A DNA stretch of 13,132 nt from JAAAOZ01 sp964496595 (GTDB taxonomy: Bacteria; Chloroflexota; Anaerolineae; B4-G1; SLSP01): assembly GCA_964496595.1 (NCBI GenBank), contig CAZCAI010000135.1, positions 1-13,132 on the forward strand, written 5' to 3'. Position 1 is the stretch's first letter, and each line of letters begins with the position of its first letter. Made by a program: the position numbers and the translations under genes. Shown here one piece after another: positions 13,007-13,132 of this stretch. The notes below the pieces were generated by a model. It had not been told where the DNA came from. It made no database searches and saw nothing but the letters and a program-made list of their open reading frames with translations.

Positions 13007-13132
13007 TTAAGCCGCGACAGATAGAGGATCATGGACAGTGCGCTGTCGAGATTGGCGAGGGAGGGGCAAAGCTCCCATTTGATCGAGTAGCCAATCAAAC
13101 AAATCCGGGAATTGCGCCCCATATAATCTTTC
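13007..13132 (-). other. Possible 3' end of a gene cut by the window edge
   Basis: Base composition rises to GC-richer values after about 13005. Two minus-strand frames are open to the edge. One gives a 41-residue tail ending in TAA at 13007 (containing FPDLFDWLLDQMGALPLP). Another continues to about 12992 and has more GC at third positions. A plus-strand frame is open too, so the true frame, if any, cannot be decided from this window. Confidence 0.2.

Overview
This 13.1 kb window looks like part of a metagenome-assembled genome of a GC-rich bacterium, probably a Chloroflexota member (Anaerolineae or relatives). The lineage is inferred from GC-rich coding sequence, AT-richer spacers with short-phrase repeats (ATTACG/AATACG-type, AATCAGCAATCAG-type) and dense small palindromes, and an adenylate kinase of the Zn-lid type. 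A 100-N scaffold gap lies at 2009-2108.

Layout. 1-900: spacer with an inverted repeat, then an unrecognised two-helix membrane protein on the minus strand. 988-5389 (plus strand): a near-consensus promoter, a CYTH-CHAD protein interrupted by the gap, then adenylate kinase and two consecutive 255-residue PPK2-family polyphosphate:nucleotide phosphotransferases in an apparent operon. 5390-5917: a convergent spacer packed with hairpins, including a good intrinsic terminator. 5918-8206 (minus): polyphosphate kinase PPK1. 8286-11759 (minus): a five-gene operon for an OpuB/OpuC/OsmF-type osmoprotectant ABC importer (permease, a 72-residue unrelated small protein, lipoprotein, ATPase with one CBS-like region, second permease), directly upstream of ppk1. 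11760-12318: spacer with an operator-like repeat and a hairpin. 12319-12675 (minus): a SdpI-family membrane protein. 12676-13132: AT-rich repetitive spacer, with a possible gene end at the right edge.

How it fits together. The left and centre form a polyphosphate cluster. PPK1 makes and can consume polyP. CHAD domains bind polyP, and CYTH domains belong to the triphosphate tunnel enzymes. PAP-type PPK2 enzymes use polyP to phosphorylate AMP to ADP, and adenylate kinase converts 2 ADP to ATP + AMP. Together they form a closed polyP-to-ATP regeneration cycle. The two PPK2 genes look like a two-domain PAP split into separate proteins, each with intact Walker motifs. The osmoprotectant importer reads towards ppk1 with a 79-nt gap, so osmotic stress and polyP synthesis may be co-expressed; this is inference.
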